DNA from: Bacterioplanes sanyensis
Lineage (GTDB): Bacteria > Pseudomonadota > Gammaproteobacteria > Pseudomonadales > Oceanobacteraceae
Reading direction: 5' to 3'
Assembly: GCF_014652515.1 (NCBI RefSeq)
Contig: NZ_BMYY01000002.1
Location: 203,450 to 267,449, forward strand
DNA: 64,000 nucleotides
Made by a program: the position numbers and the translations under genes. Under the pieces are notes generated by a model. It did not search any database and was not told the DNA's origin. It saw only the letters and a list, made by a program, of their open reading frames with translations. Shown here in pieces: positions 38,019-47,364 of this stretch (position 1 is the stretch's first letter; the number at the start of each line of letters is the position of its first letter).

Positions 38019-38429
38019 ATGTCCGAGCAAAACGTCGAGCTGCGCAAAGCGGGCCTTAAAGTCACTTTGCCACGGGTCAAAATTCTGAGCATTCTGGAGA
38101 ACAATCCAGACGCTCACCTCAGTGCGGAAGACGTTTATCGCTCACTGATCGATAACGGTGAGGATGTCGGGCTGGCCACTGTATATCGTGTGTTAACTCA
38201 GTTTGAAAGTGCTGGCCTGGTAGCGCGTCATAACTTTGATGGCGGCCACTCGGTGTTTGAATTGGCGCGCGGTGAGCACCACGACCACATGGTCTGCGTC
38301 GATGATGGTACGGTGATTGAGTTTACCAACGATGAAATTGAGCGCCTGCAGCATGAAATTGCTGAAGCACATGGCTACGACTTGGTCGATCATAGCTTGG
38401 TGCTGTATGTGCGCAAAAAGCAAGATTAA
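38019..38429 (+). CDS. fur: Ferric uptake regulator Fur
   Basis: A 136-residue Fur. The DNA-binding domain contains LRKAGLKVTLPRVKIL and GLATVYRVLTQFESAGLV; the metal-binding part has HHDHMVC, and VDHSLVLYVRKK at the C-terminus. The structural CxxC pair of E. coli (CLDC) is CVDD here, with only one Cys left, as in several pseudomonad-type Furs. ATG at 38019 is chosen for its AGGAAAG site and because MSEQNVELRKAG matches the family. It represses iron-uptake genes when iron-loaded. Confidence 0.96.
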   Translation: MSEQNVELRKAGLKVTLPRVKILSILENNPDAHLSAEDVYRSLIDNGEDVGLATVYRVLTQFESAGLVARHNFDGGHSVFELARGEHHDHMVCVDDGTVIEFTNDEIERLQHEIAEAHGYDLVDHSLVLYVRKKQD

Positions 38430-38436
38430 GGCGAAT

Positions 38437-38476
38437 GCACAAAAAAGCCCGGCTAATTAGCCGGGCTTTTTTGTGC
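38437..38476. terminator. Bidirectional terminator, 40-base perfect palindrome, between fur and recN
   Basis: Bases 38437-38476 read the same on both strands: GCACAAAAAAGCCCGGCTAA followed by its exact inverse complement. As RNA it forms a GC-rich stem capped by AATT with A and U runs at the base, ending transcription from fur and from recN. Confidence 0.92.
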
Positions 38477-38499
38477 GCGAGTGCTTTTTAAAGTCGGCA

Positions 38500-40164
38500 T
38501 TAGCGTGCCAGTTTCAGCATTTCTTGCGCGTGGGCTAAGGTTTGCTGGGTAATATCAATGCCGCCCAGCATGCGCGCTACTTCCTCACAGCGCTGTTCAT
38601 TGCTGAGTAAACGAATTTGAGTGTGTGTGGCTTGGTCACCGCTGATTTTGCTCACTTGAAAATGCTGGTGTGCCTGAGCAGCCACTTGGGGTTGGTGGGT
38701 CACACACATGACCTGCACTTGCTCGCCTAAACGGCGCATTAGCCGGCCCACGCGCTCGGCTGTACCGCCACCGATGCCGACATCCACTTCATCGAAAATA
38801 ATGCTGCCAATGTCGTTACTCTGTGCCGTCACTACTTGAATGGCCAGGCTGATGCGTGCCAGTTCACCGCCGGAGGCGACTTTGGCTAGCGGCCCCATGG
38901 GCATGCCTGGGTTGGTCTGCACGTACAGTTCAACGTGGTCGATACCGGATGGATTGGGCTTGGTGGTGGTGAAGCGGGTTTCTAACTGGACCTGCCCCAG
39001 CGCCAATGCCTGCAGCTGCTCGGCGACTTGTTGGTCGAGTTGCTGAGCTGCTTGTTGGCGCTGCTGAGATAGGCTGGAGGCTTGTTGCTCAAACTGTTGT
39101 TGTAGTTCATCGACTTGTTGTTGCAGTTGCTCCAAATCGTCATCGGACAAACTCAGCTGTTGCAGTTGTTGCTCCAGTGATTGCCAGTGTTCATACAAAC
39201 TTTGTGGTTGTACTTGATGTTTGCGCGCCATGGAAAAAATATCGCTGAGGCGACTTTCGACTTGTTGCAAGCGGTGGGGGTTGATGTCGACGGTATCCAT
39301 GTAGCGTTGCAGTGAGTTGCCCGCTTCTTCTAGTTGAATATGGCCTTGTTGCAATAACTCGCGGGCGTCGTTTAAGTCGCTGTGCTCATCGTCAATGGCC
39401 TGCAGTTGCTGGATCGCCTGAAACGCCAGCTGCACTGCACTGGTGTGGCTGTGCTCGTCGCCTTGGCACAACACCAGTGCTTGCTGACCGCTGAGCAGCA
39501 TGGTTTCGGCGCCGGCCAAGCGCTTATGTTCGTTTTCTAGTTGTTCCAACTCGTCGCCGCCCAGCTGCAGCTCGCGCAGTTCTTCTACCTGATAGCTCAG
39601 TAGCTGCTTTTGCGCTTCGCTCTCCTGGCTATGTTCGCGCAGCTGGCGCAAATGCTGAGCCGCTTTTTGCCATTGACGGTGCAGTTGGCGTACTTGGCTA
39701 CACAAGGGGGTTAAATCAGCAAAGTTGTCGATCAGCTGGCGGGCGGTATCAGGTTGCAATAGACGTTGATGGGCGTGTTGAGCATGGATATCGATCAGCT
39801 GAGCTGCTAACTCGCGCAGCTCATTTAAGGTGCTGCTGCGACCATTGATGTAGGCGCGTGAGCGACCCTCGCGCGAGACCACACGGCGCAGTAGTACTTC
39901 GTCATCGTCTTGGGGGAGATCACGCTCGTTAAGCCACTGGCGTGCTGCTGGATTAAGGCGGAAAGTCGCGCAGACCTCGGCTCGCTGTGCTCCTTGGCGC
40001 ACACAACCCGCCTCTGCGCGTTGCCCAAGGGCCAAGCCTAAGGCATCGAGCAAGATGGATTTACCGGCACCGGTTTCACCGGTGATGACCACCATGCCGT
40101 GGCGAAACTCCAGCTCCAGTTGTTCGACTAGAGCGAACTGGTGAATAGACAGATGACTGAGCAT
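38500..40164 (-). CDS. recN: DNA repair protein RecN
   Basis: A 554-residue SMC-like ATPase for recombinational repair of double-strand breaks. Walker A is GETGAGKS near residue 30 (VVITGETGAGKSILLDALGL); the middle is long coiled coil rich in Gln and Leu (about 150-370); the C-terminal signature/Walker B block is VASGGELARISLAIQ and IIFDEVDVGIGG. An AGGAG site precedes ATG. Two LexA-type boxes lie directly upstream, indicating SOS control, as in E. coli recN. Confidence 0.97.
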   Translation of the reverse strand: MLSHLSIHQFALVEQLELEFRHGMVVITGETGAGKSILLDALGLALGQRAEAGCVRQGAQRAEVCATFRLNPAARQWLNERDLPQDDDEVLLRRVVSREGRSRAYINGRSSTLNELRELAAQLIDIHAQHAHQRLLQPDTARQLIDNFADLTPLCSQVRQLHRQWQKAAQHLRQLREHSQESEAQKQLLSYQVEELRELQLGGDELEQLENEHKRLAGAETMLLSGQQALVLCQGDEHSHTSAVQLAFQAIQQLQAIDDEHSDLNDARELLQQGHIQLEEAGNSLQRYMDTVDINPHRLQQVESRLSDIFSMARKHQVQPQSLYEHWQSLEQQLQQLSLSDDDLEQLQQQVDELQQQFEQQASSLSQQRQQAAQQLDQQVAEQLQALALGQVQLETRFTTTKPNPSGIDHVELYVQTNPGMPMGPLAKVASGGELARISLAIQVVTAQSNDIGSIIFDEVDVGIGGGTAERVGRLMRRLGEQVQVMCVTHQPQVAAQAHQHFQVSKISGDQATHTQIRLLSNEQRCEEVARMLGGIDITQQTLAHAQEMLKLAR

Positions 40165-40178
40165 GCTCCTGCTCCTAC

Positions 40179-40209
40179 CTGAATGAATATACAGTGTTTT
40201 TATATACAG
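40179..40209 (-). promoter_or_regulatory. Tandem LexA (SOS) boxes upstream of recN
   Basis: The box at 40179-40194 is CTG-N10-CAG (CTGAATGAATATACAG), the LexA consensus frame. A second at 40194-40209, GTG-N10-CAG with an AT-rich centre, has one mismatch. Multiple boxes in the recN promoter are known in E. coli and give tight repression. Confidence 0.75.
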
Positions 40210-40243
40210 TGTGGGTTTGTGTCAAGTGAAGGTCACGTTAGCC

Positions 40244-40272
40244 CTTGAAAGATCAGCAACCGGTCCCATATA
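40244..40272 (+). promoter_or_regulatory. Sigma-32 heat-shock promoter of grpE
   Basis: CTTGAAA at 40244-40250, a 14-base spacer, and CCCATATA at 40265-40272 closely fit the sigma-32 consensus (CTTGAAA / CCCCATnT, spacer 13-15). The grpE ATG is 34 bases downstream. Confidence 0.8.
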
Positions 40273-40306
40273 CAGCCGAGCTGAAGCGAGACTGAGGAAG
40301 AGTTAG

Positions 40307-40879
40307 ATGTCTGATGAGCACAAGCAAGATGAAGCCTTGGTAGAGGAATCTCTGCAACCGGTAGACGAAGAGGTAGAGACCGACGCCGCTGACTTGCCTG
40401 AGAGCGATGCGCTGAGCCAGGCACAAGAGGAAATTGCTGAGCTGAAAGAGCAGCAACTGCGCATTCAGGCGGAAATGCAAAACGTTCGCCGCCGTGCAGA
40501 GCTGGACGTTGAAAAGGCCCACAAGTTTGGCCTGGAAAAGTTCGCCAGTGAAATGCTCACTGTGGTCGATAACTTGGAGCGCGCCTTGGCCGCTGCCGGT
40601 GAAGATGAAGCGACCAAGGCATTGCGCGAGGGTGTTGAAATGACGCTAAGCGGTTTGCTGGCAGCGCTGGAGAAATTCCAAGTGCACCCAGTTGACCCGC
40701 AAGGCGAGCCATTTGACCCTGAATTGCATCAGGCCATGTCGATGGTGGAAAACCCTGAAGTCGACGCCAACACCGTGATTGCCGTGATGCAAAAGGGCTA
40801 CACCATTAGCGGCCGCTTATTGCGCCCAGCCATGGTGATGGTGAGTAAAGGCGCCGGCAAAGTCGACGAGCAGGCGTAA
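40307..40879 (+). CDS. grpE: Nucleotide exchange factor GrpE
   Basis: A 190-residue GrpE, the exchange factor that releases ADP from DnaK. There is an acidic N-terminus, a long helix ([35 protein letters not shown]) and the C-terminal beta domain with [16 protein letters not shown] and [22 protein letters not shown] precedes the ATG. It is the first gene of the heat-shock group grpE-dnaK-dnaJ, with a sigma-32 promoter upstream. Confidence 0.97.
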   Translation: MSDEHKQDEALVEESLQPVDEEVETDAADLPESDALSQAQEEIAELKEQQLRIQAEMQNVRRRAELDVEKAHKFGLEKFASEMLTVVDNLERALAAAGEDEATKALREGVEMTLSGLLAALEKFQVHPVDPQGEPFDPELHQAMSMVENPEVDANTVIAVMQKGYTISGRLLRPAMVMVSKGAGKVDEQA

Positions 40880-41021
40880 AAAGCCAGAAACAGGCCTTGA
40901 AAAGCGAATTTACGCACTTACATAAAGGTTAACGCTGAATATCGCGGTTTCAGGCCGACAGCAAACGAGTCATTGAACAATTGAGTTAACCGCCCCAGAG
41001 CGGTGATCGGAGACAATAGCT

Positions 41022-42932
41022 ATGGGTAAAATTATTGGTATCGACCTGGGCACCACGAACTCTTGTGTGGCGGTTCAGGATGGCGACAAAGCCAAAGTCA
41101 TTGAAAACGCTGAGGGTGATCGCACCACCCCGTCGATTATTGCGTACACCGACGGTGAGACCTTGGTGGGTCAGCCAGCCAAGCGTCAGGCAGTGACCAA
41201 CCCTGACAACACCCTGTTCGCCATCAAGCGCCTGATTGGCCGTCGCTTTGGTGACGATGTGGTGCAAAAAGACATCTCTATGGTGCCGTACAAAATTATC
41301 GAAGCCGACAATGGCGATGCCTGGGTACAGGTCAACGGTGAAAAATTTGCACCACCACAGATTTCAGCCGAAGTGCTGAAGAAAATGAAAAAGACCGCCG
41401 AAGATTACCTGGGCGAAGCAGTCACTGAGGCTGTGATTACCGTGCCTGCGTACTTCAACGATTCGCAGCGTCAGGCGACCAAAGACGCCGGTAAAATCGC
41501 TGGTTTGGATGTTAAACGCATCATCAACGAGCCAACGGCGGCTGCGCTGGCCTACGGCATCGACAAAGAAGGCGGTGACCGCACCATCGCGGTCTACGAC
41601 TTGGGCGGTGGTACTTTCGATATTTCCATCATCGAAGTGGCCGACGTCGACGGTGAAAAGCAGTTTGAAGTACTGGCCACCAACGGTGACACCTTCTTGG
41701 GCGGTGAAGACTTTGACCTGCGTTTGATCGAGTACCTGGCAGAAGAATTTAAGAAAGAAAGCGGCATCGATTTGCACAACGATCCGCTGGCACTGCAGCG
41801 TCTGAAAGAAGCGGCAGAAAAAGCCAAGGTTGAACTGTCTTCAGCGCAGCAAACCGACGTGAACCTGCCGTACATCACAGCGGATGCGACTGGGCCTAAG
41901 CACTTAAACGTGAAAGTGACCCGCGCCAAGCTGGAAAGCCTGGTAGAAGATTTGGTTGAGCGCTCACTGGAGCCATGCCGCATCGCACTGAAAGATGCCG
42001 GTGTTAGCTCGGGCGAAGTGGATGAAGTAATCCTGGTCGGTGGCCAAACCCGTATGCCAATGGTGCAGCAAAAAGTCGCGGCCTTCTTCGGCAAAGACCC
42101 ACGTAAAGACGTTAACCCAGACGAAGCAGTCGCTGTGGGTGCGGCGATTCAAGGCGCGGTACTGTCGGGTGACGTTAAAGACGTATTGCTGCTGGACGTA
42201 ACGCCTCTGACCCTGGGCATTGAAACCATGGGTGGCGTGGCCACGCCGCTGATCGATAAGAACACCACCATTCCGACCAAAAAGTCGCAGGTGTTCTCAA
42301 CAGCGGAAGACAACCAGACTGCGGTGACCATTCACGTGGTTCAAGGTGAGCGTAAGCAAGCGGCGCAAAACAAATCCTTGGGTCGTTTTGACTTGAGCGA
42401 TATTCCACCGGCATCGCGCGGTGTGCCGCAAATTGAGGTGACGTTCGATATCGATGCCAACGGCATTTTGAACGTGAGCGCCAAAGACAAGGCCACTGGC
42501 AAAGAGCAGTCGATCGTGATTAAAGCGTCGTCTGGCCTGAGCGATGACGAAATCGAGAAAATGGTAGCGGATGCCGAGGCCAATGCCGAAGCGGATAAGC
42601 AGTTTGAAGAAATGATCCAGGTGCGTAACACCGCCGATGGTTTGATTCACGCCACTAAGAAAACGTTGGAAGAAGCCGGTGATAAGGCGACTGAAGACGA
42701 GAAGCAGGCGATTGAAAAAGCCATTACTGAGCTGGAGGAAGCGCTGAAAGGCGACGATAAAGCAGCCATTGAGCAGAAAACTCAAGCGCTGACCGAAGCC
42801 TCCAGCTCGCTGGCGCAAAAGCTGTATGCTGAACAAGCGCAGCAAGGTCAGGCCGGTGCTGATGGCGAGCAAAAGTCTGCTCAGGATGACGACGTTGTCG
42901 ACGCCGAGTTTGAGGAAGTCAAAGACAAATAA
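41022..42932 (+). CDS. dnaK: Chaperone DnaK (Hsp70)
   Basis: A 636-residue Hsp70: nucleotide-binding domain starting [13 protein letters not shown], with [30 protein letters not shown] and the linker [19 protein letters not shown]; substrate-binding domain and a helical lid ending in the acidic EEVKDK. CTTGAAA at 40896-40902 suggests a second sigma-32 promoter in the 142 bases before dnaK, but its -10 element is poor, so most transcription may come from grpE. RBS CGGAG is close to ATG. Confidence 0.98.
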   Translation: MGKIIGIDLGTTNSCVAVQDGDKAKVIENAEGDRTTPSIIAYTDGETLVGQPAKRQAVTNPDNTLFAIKRLIGRRFGDDVVQKDISMVPYKIIEADNGDAWVQVNGEKFAPPQISAEVLKKMKKTAEDYLGEAVTEAVITVPAYFNDSQRQATKDAGKIAGLDVKRIINEPTAAALAYGIDKEGGDRTIAVYDLGGGTFDISIIEVADVDGEKQFEVLATNGDTFLGGEDFDLRLIEYLAEEFKKESGIDLHNDPLALQRLKEAAEKAKVELSSAQQTDVNLPYITADATGPKHLNVKVTRAKLESLVEDLVERSLEPCRIALKDAGVSSGEVDEVILVGGQTRMPMVQQKVAAFFGKDPRKDVNPDEAVAVGAAIQGAVLSGDVKDVLLLDVTPLTLGIETMGGVATPLIDKNTTIPTKKSQVFSTAEDNQTAVTIHVVQGERKQAAQNKSLGRFDLSDIPPASRGVPQIEVTFDIDANGILNVSAKDKATGKEQSIVIKASSGLSDDEIEKMVADAEANAEADKQFEEMIQVRNTADGLIHATKKTLEEAGDKATEDEKQAIEKAITELEEALKGDDKAAIEQKTQALTEASSSLAQKLYAEQAQQGQAGADGEQKSAQDDDVVDAEFEEVKDK

Positions 42933-43015
42933 TCAGGGCCCGCTCTGATTGAACGCGACGCGGCGCCACAGGTCTCCTGGGGGCCGCGTTTTGTGTATCT
43001 GCAGGATACTGAAAT

Positions 43016-44137
43016 ATGTCGAAACGAGATTATTACGAAATTCTGGGTGTTGGCCGTGATGCGGATACCAAAGAGCTGAAGCGTGCTTACCGCAAGCTGG
43101 CGATGAAGTATCACCCAGACCGCAACCCAGACGATCCGGAAGCGGATGCCAAGTTTAAAGAAGCCACCGAAGCCTACGAAGTGTTAGGCGATGAGCAAAA
43201 GCGTGCGGCTTACGATCAATACGGCCATGCCGGTGTTGACCCCAACTCTGCCGGTGGCTTTGGCGGTGGTGGCGCTAGCTTTAGCGACATTTTCGGCGAT
43301 GTGTTTGGCGATATCTTTGGTGGTGGCGGCGGTCGTGGTGGCCGTGGCGGTCCGCAGCGTGGATCGGATTTGCGCTACACCTTGGAGCTAACGCTGGAAG
43401 AGGCTGTTCGCGGTATTGAAAAAACCATCAAGGTGCCAACTCTAGTGGGGTGTGAGCCTTGTGGTGGCAGCGGCGCTAAGCCGGGTACTTCGCCCAAAAC
43501 CTGTAATACCTGTGGTGGTCATGGCCAAGTGCGTATGCAGCAAGGGTTCTTCTCGGTGCAGCAAACGTGTCCGAGTTGTCGCGGTCAGGGCACCATCATT
43601 GATGATCCGTGCGCCAGTTGTCACGGTCGTGGCGTGAAGGAAGAAACCAAAACACTGTCGGTGAAAATTCCACCCGGTGTGGATACCGGTGATCGCATTC
43701 GCTTGTCCGGTGAAGGTGAAGCGGGTGCCATGGGTGGTCCGGCCGGTGATTTGTATGTGCAGGTCAGTGTGCGCGAGCACGATCTGTTCCAGCGCGATGG
43801 TCGTAACCTCTACTGTGATGTGCCGATCAGTATTGTCGACGCAGCACTGGGCGGTGAACTCGAAGTGCCTACCTTGGATGGTCGTGTGAAGCTGAAGATT
43901 CCAGCCGAAACCCAAAGTGGCAAGTTGTTCCGTTTGCGCGGTAAAGGCGTCACGCCGGTGCGTGGCGGTGCGCCGGGTGACTTGTTGTGTCGGGTGCAGG
44001 TGGAAACACCGGTGAATCTAACCGGTGAGCAAAAAGATCTGCTGCGCCAGTTCCAAGCCTCCTTGACGGGTGAAAAACACTCGCCGAAAAAGACCGGCTG
44101 GTTTGACGGCGTGAAAAAGTTTTTTGAAGAAATCTAA
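43016..44137 (+). CDS. dnaJ: Co-chaperone DnaJ (Hsp40)
   Basis: A 373-residue type I Hsp40: J domain with the HPD motif ([11 protein letters not shown]), a Gly-rich/Gly-Phe region (residues about 75-115), and four zinc-finger repeats [32 protein letters not shown], followed by the C-terminal substrate-binding domains. It stimulates DnaK ATPase. It lies 83 bases after dnaK. Confidence 0.98.
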   Translation: MSKRDYYEILGVGRDADTKELKRAYRKLAMKYHPDRNPDDPEADAKFKEATEAYEVLGDEQKRAAYDQYGHAGVDPNSAGGFGGGGASFSDIFGDVFGDIFGGGGGRGGRGGPQRGSDLRYTLELTLEEAVRGIEKTIKVPTLVGCEPCGGSGAKPGTSPKTCNTCGGHGQVRMQQGFFSVQQTCPSCRGQGTIIDDPCASCHGRGVKEETKTLSVKIPPGVDTGDRIRLSGEGEAGAMGGPAGDLYVQVSVREHDLFQRDGRNLYCDVPISIVDAALGGELEVPTLDGRVKLKIPAETQSGKLFRLRGKGVTPVRGGAPGDLLCRVQVETPVNLTGEQKDLLRQFQASLTGEKHSPKKTGWFDGVKKFFEEI

Positions 44138-44178
44138 TCCGCAACGGTGACCACGCTGTTGCTGCAAAAGCAGGATAA

Positions 44179-44985
<807 letters not shown>

Positions 44986-45002
44986 CTCATGCGGTTGAGC
45001 AT

Positions 45003-45029
45003 AAAAAAACGGGCGCAAGCCCGTTTTTT
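45003..45029. terminator. Bidirectional terminator between dapB and the TetR gene
   Basis: AAAAAACGGGC-GCAA-GCCCGTTTTTT: an 11-bp perfect stem with a GCAA tetraloop and A/U runs on both sides, between the convergent dapB and TetR-type gene. Confidence 0.9.
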
Positions 45030-45079
45030 ATTGCAGGCACCTTTGAACAGTTCGGTGCCAAGTATAATCGTCAGGCTTG

Positions 45080-45688
45080 TTAGGCCTTGACGCCCAATAA
45101 GTGATCGAAGCCGCGTTCTACCATGCGCTCCATGCCGCGTGGTTTGCCACTCGGGTCGAACACCATAGAGACCAGCATTTGTGCATTGCCCAGTGCCCAG
45201 CGAGCCCGCTCTTTGGGGGGCAAGCCTGGCTCAAGTTGGCCTTTTTTAACACCTTTGTCTATTTGCTTGGCGATTAAGTCCAGCAGCTTATTTTGAAACT
45301 CTAGGTAGCTAGGCCAGATTTCATCACGTACGGATGCACTCCACTCCAGCCACACCTTGATGTAAGCGGGATGCTCATCGCAGGCTTGCATAAAAGCTTT
45401 GATGTGAGCGCGTACGGCTTCAACCGGGTCGTCATACTCTTTATAAATATCTTCGGCGAGTTGCAGTAAAAACTGCTCAACTTCCGCCAGTACATTGCTC
45501 ACCAATGCTTCGCGTGTTTTGAAGTAGTTAAATACGGTGGCAACAGAAACACCGCCCAGCTCGGCGATCTCGGTATGGCCGCCACGGCCAATGCCACGCT
45601 GAGCAAATACTTCCACGGCGTGTGAGAGCAATAGGCGTTTGCGCTCTTCGGGTTGCAGTCGACGGCGTCCGTCTACGGCTACAGGCAT
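45080..45688 (-). CDS. TetR-family regulator of the HapR/LuxR/SmcR type
   Basis: A 202-residue TetR protein. The helix-turn-helix region contains RGIGRGGHTEIAEL, VSVATVFNYFKTREALV, and the ligand domain VWLEWSASVRDEIWPSYLEF. These segments are nearly the same as in the Vibrio quorum-sensing master regulators HapR/LuxR (RGIGRGGHADIAEI, VSVATVFNYFPTREDLV, VWFEWSASTRDEVWPLF, recalled from memory), rather than generic TetR. In vibrios these act on dozens of promoters at high cell density. No luxS, Qrr sRNA or autoinducer synthase is seen in the window, so the input here is unknown. It is inserted between dapB and carA, on the opposite strand. A poly-G tract and a palindrome lie upstream. Confidence 0.88.
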   Translation of the reverse strand: MPVAVDGRRRLQPEERKRLLLSHAVEVFAQRGIGRGGHTEIAELGGVSVATVFNYFKTREALVSNVLAEVEQFLLQLAEDIYKEYDDPVEAVRAHIKAFMQACDEHPAYIKVWLEWSASVRDEIWPSYLEFQNKLLDLIAKQIDKGVKKGQLEPGLPPKERARWALGNAQMLVSMVFDPSGKPRGMERMVERGFDHLLGVKA

Positions 45689-45839
45689 AATAAGGTCCTC
45701 ACGTCATCCTCGGGTGCTGTTTATTGTGTTTCTACATGGCCAGCCTACAGCATGGTCGGGCCATGGAGCTGCTTTAGCATACGACGCTAGTGAAAACAGT
45801 GTCAGTAGTTAAAGCAGTCAATAATGATAAAGAACGATA

Positions 45840-45847
45840 GGGGGGGG
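45840..45847. repeat. Eight-G homopolymer in the TetR/carA intergenic region
   Basis: A run of eight G upstream of the TetR-type gene. Such tracts are prone to slippage, but the effect on expression here is unknown. The stretch 45689-46001 also holds the palindrome TTACATTATGTAA at 45889-45901, a possible operator; I see no gene in it. Confidence 0.5.
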
Positions 45848-46001
45848 TTGTTAAGTAAAATTGAGTGTAAGTTTGTCTTACATGATTGTTACATTATGTA
45901 ATCCTCTGCTTCATCTGTCATTACCGAATCCGATGATGAGCAGATCATGTTGTTATTTTTGTAACTATGTCCCTGCGTTGCGTCTTCATCGGCTGCTGGC
46001 G

Positions 46002-46030
46002 TGGACAGAGAAAGCACTTTTGAGTATCAT
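46002..46030 (+). promoter_or_regulatory. Probable sigma-70 promoter of carA
   Basis: TGGACA at 46002-46007, a 17-base spacer and TATCAT at 46025-46030, each one base from consensus. Transcription would begin near 46037 and give a leader of about 175 bases before carA. Confidence 0.6.
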
Positions 46031-46091
46031 TTAGGGTTAAGTCCAGCATGTACAGAGGTGCAGCCCAGCAGTGGGGCACCGAACCAGTTTT

Positions 46092-46133
46092 AAAAAGCGG
46101 AATGGTGTCTCTCAGTCGCCATTCCGCTTTTTT
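46092..46133 (+). terminator. Intrinsic terminator in the carA leader (candidate attenuator)
   Basis: AAAAAGCGGAATGG and CCATTCCGCTTTTT form a long stem with a 13-base loop and a U-run, about 78 bases before the carA start and downstream of its probable promoter. A smaller hairpin, GGTGC...GCACC, lies just before it (46056-46080). This arrangement suggests transcription attenuation of carAB, or a short separate RNA ending here. Confidence 0.75.
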
Positions 46134-46211
46134 ACGATTAGCCGCCGGCCACGGCGCACTCCAGTTGCATGCTGACCATTCTGTTCAATGTATCTTTTCG
46201 GGGATTGAGCC

Positions 46212-47354
46212 TTGCCTACGCCAGCCATTCTTGCTCTTGAGGACGGCAGCCTGTTTAAAGGCACCAGTTTTGGTGCCACCGGGTTGTCGGTCGGAGAGGT
46301 AGTTTTTAACACCTCCATGACGGGTTATCAGGAAATTCTGACTGACCCATCCTATGCCAACCAGATTGTTACCCTGACCTACCCGCACATCGGCAACTAC
46401 GGCACCTGCCGTGAAGACGAAGAGTCGCGCGGGGTTTTTGCCAAAGGTCTGGTGATTCGTGATTTACCGCTGGTGGCTTCTAACTTTCGCAGTGAGCAGG
46501 CGCTGGATAGCTACCTCGAACAGCACAACATCCTCGGCATCGCCGACATCGACACGCGTCGTTTAACGCGCGTGTTGCGTGAAAAGGGCTCGCTCAACGG
46601 TTGCTTGCTGGCCGCTGACGATGCTTACGAGCAGGCGCGCATTGATGAAGCGTTGCAGCAAGCCAAAGCGTTTCCTGGCCTGAAAGGCATGGACTTGGCG
46701 AAAGAAGTCTGCACGAAAGAAGCCTATCGCTGGACTGAAAGTGAATGGACGCTGGGTCGCGGCTATGGCGTTCAAACCGCACCCAAGTACAAAGTTGTGG
46801 CCTACGACTTCGGTGTTAAACGCAACATCTTGCGCATGCTGGCGGAGCGCGGTTGTGAGTTAACTGTGGTGCCGGCGCAAACCCCAGCCAGTGACGTGCT
46901 GGCGATGAATCCTGATGGCGTATTTTTATCCAACGGCCCGGGTGACCCGGAGCCATGTGATTACGCCATTAATGCCATTAAAGAAATCTTGGAAACCAAT
47001 ATCCCTGTGTTTGGCATTTGCTTGGGGCATCAGCTGCTCGCGCTGGCGTCTGGGGCCAAGACGGTGAAAATGGGTCACGGCCATCACGGTGCTAACCATC
47101 CAGTGCAAGATTTAGACACGGGTGTGGTGATGATTACCTCGCAAAACCACGGTTTTGCCGTCGACGAAAGCACCCTGCCAGCCAACCTCAAGGCAACGCA
47201 TAAGTCGCTGTTTGATGGTACTTTGCAGGGCATTGCGCGCACAGATAAGCCGGCCTTTAGCTTTCAGGGGCACCCAGAGGCGAGCCCTGGCCCGCGCGAT
47301 GTGGCACCGCTGTTTGACCAGTTTATCGAATTGATTGAAAAAGCCCGTAACTAA
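46212..47354 (+). CDS. carA: Carbamoyl-phosphate synthase small (glutaminase) subunit
   Basis: A 380-residue CarA. N-terminal [16 protein letters not shown] and [17 protein letters not shown]; the class I amidotransferase domain has the nucleophile in [15 protein letters not shown] and the His-Glu pair in [13 protein letters not shown]. It supplies ammonia from glutamine for carbamoyl phosphate, used for arginine and pyrimidines. The start is TTG at 46212, preceded by GGGGA; no in-frame ATG fits the family N-terminus. It is 10 bases upstream of carB. Confidence 0.96.
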   Translation: MPTPAILALEDGSLFKGTSFGATGLSVGEVVFNTSMTGYQEILTDPSYANQIVTLTYPHIGNYGTCREDEESRGVFAKGLVIRDLPLVASNFRSEQALDSYLEQHNILGIADIDTRRLTRVLREKGSLNGCLLAADDAYEQARIDEALQQAKAFPGLKGMDLAKEVCTKEAYRWTESEWTLGRGYGVQTAPKYKVVAYDFGVKRNILRMLAERGCELTVVPAQTPASDVLAMNPDGVFLSNGPGDPEPCDYAINAIKEILETNIPVFGICLGHQLLALASGAKTVKMGHGHHGANHPVQDLDTGVVMITSQNHGFAVDESTLPANLKATHKSLFDGTLQGIARTDKPAFSFQGHPEASPGPRDVAPLFDQFIELIEKARN

Positions 47355-47364
47355 GGATTCAGCC

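Noticed and set aside
40896-40930. A full sigma-32 promoter directly before dnaK
   Set aside because: The -35 CTTGAAA is perfect, but no acceptable CCCCAT-type -10 is found at the proper distance; noted only as a possibility under dnaK.
45818-45836. Fur box or LuxR/HapR site at ATAATGATAA upstream of the HapR-like gene
   Set aside because: Only half of either consensus matches (about 11 of 19 for Fur); the other half-site is absent.
46048-46302. An 84-codon open frame across the carA leader as a real gene
   Set aside because: It runs through the terminator stem and into carA in another frame, with no family resemblance; the leader interpretation explains the region better.
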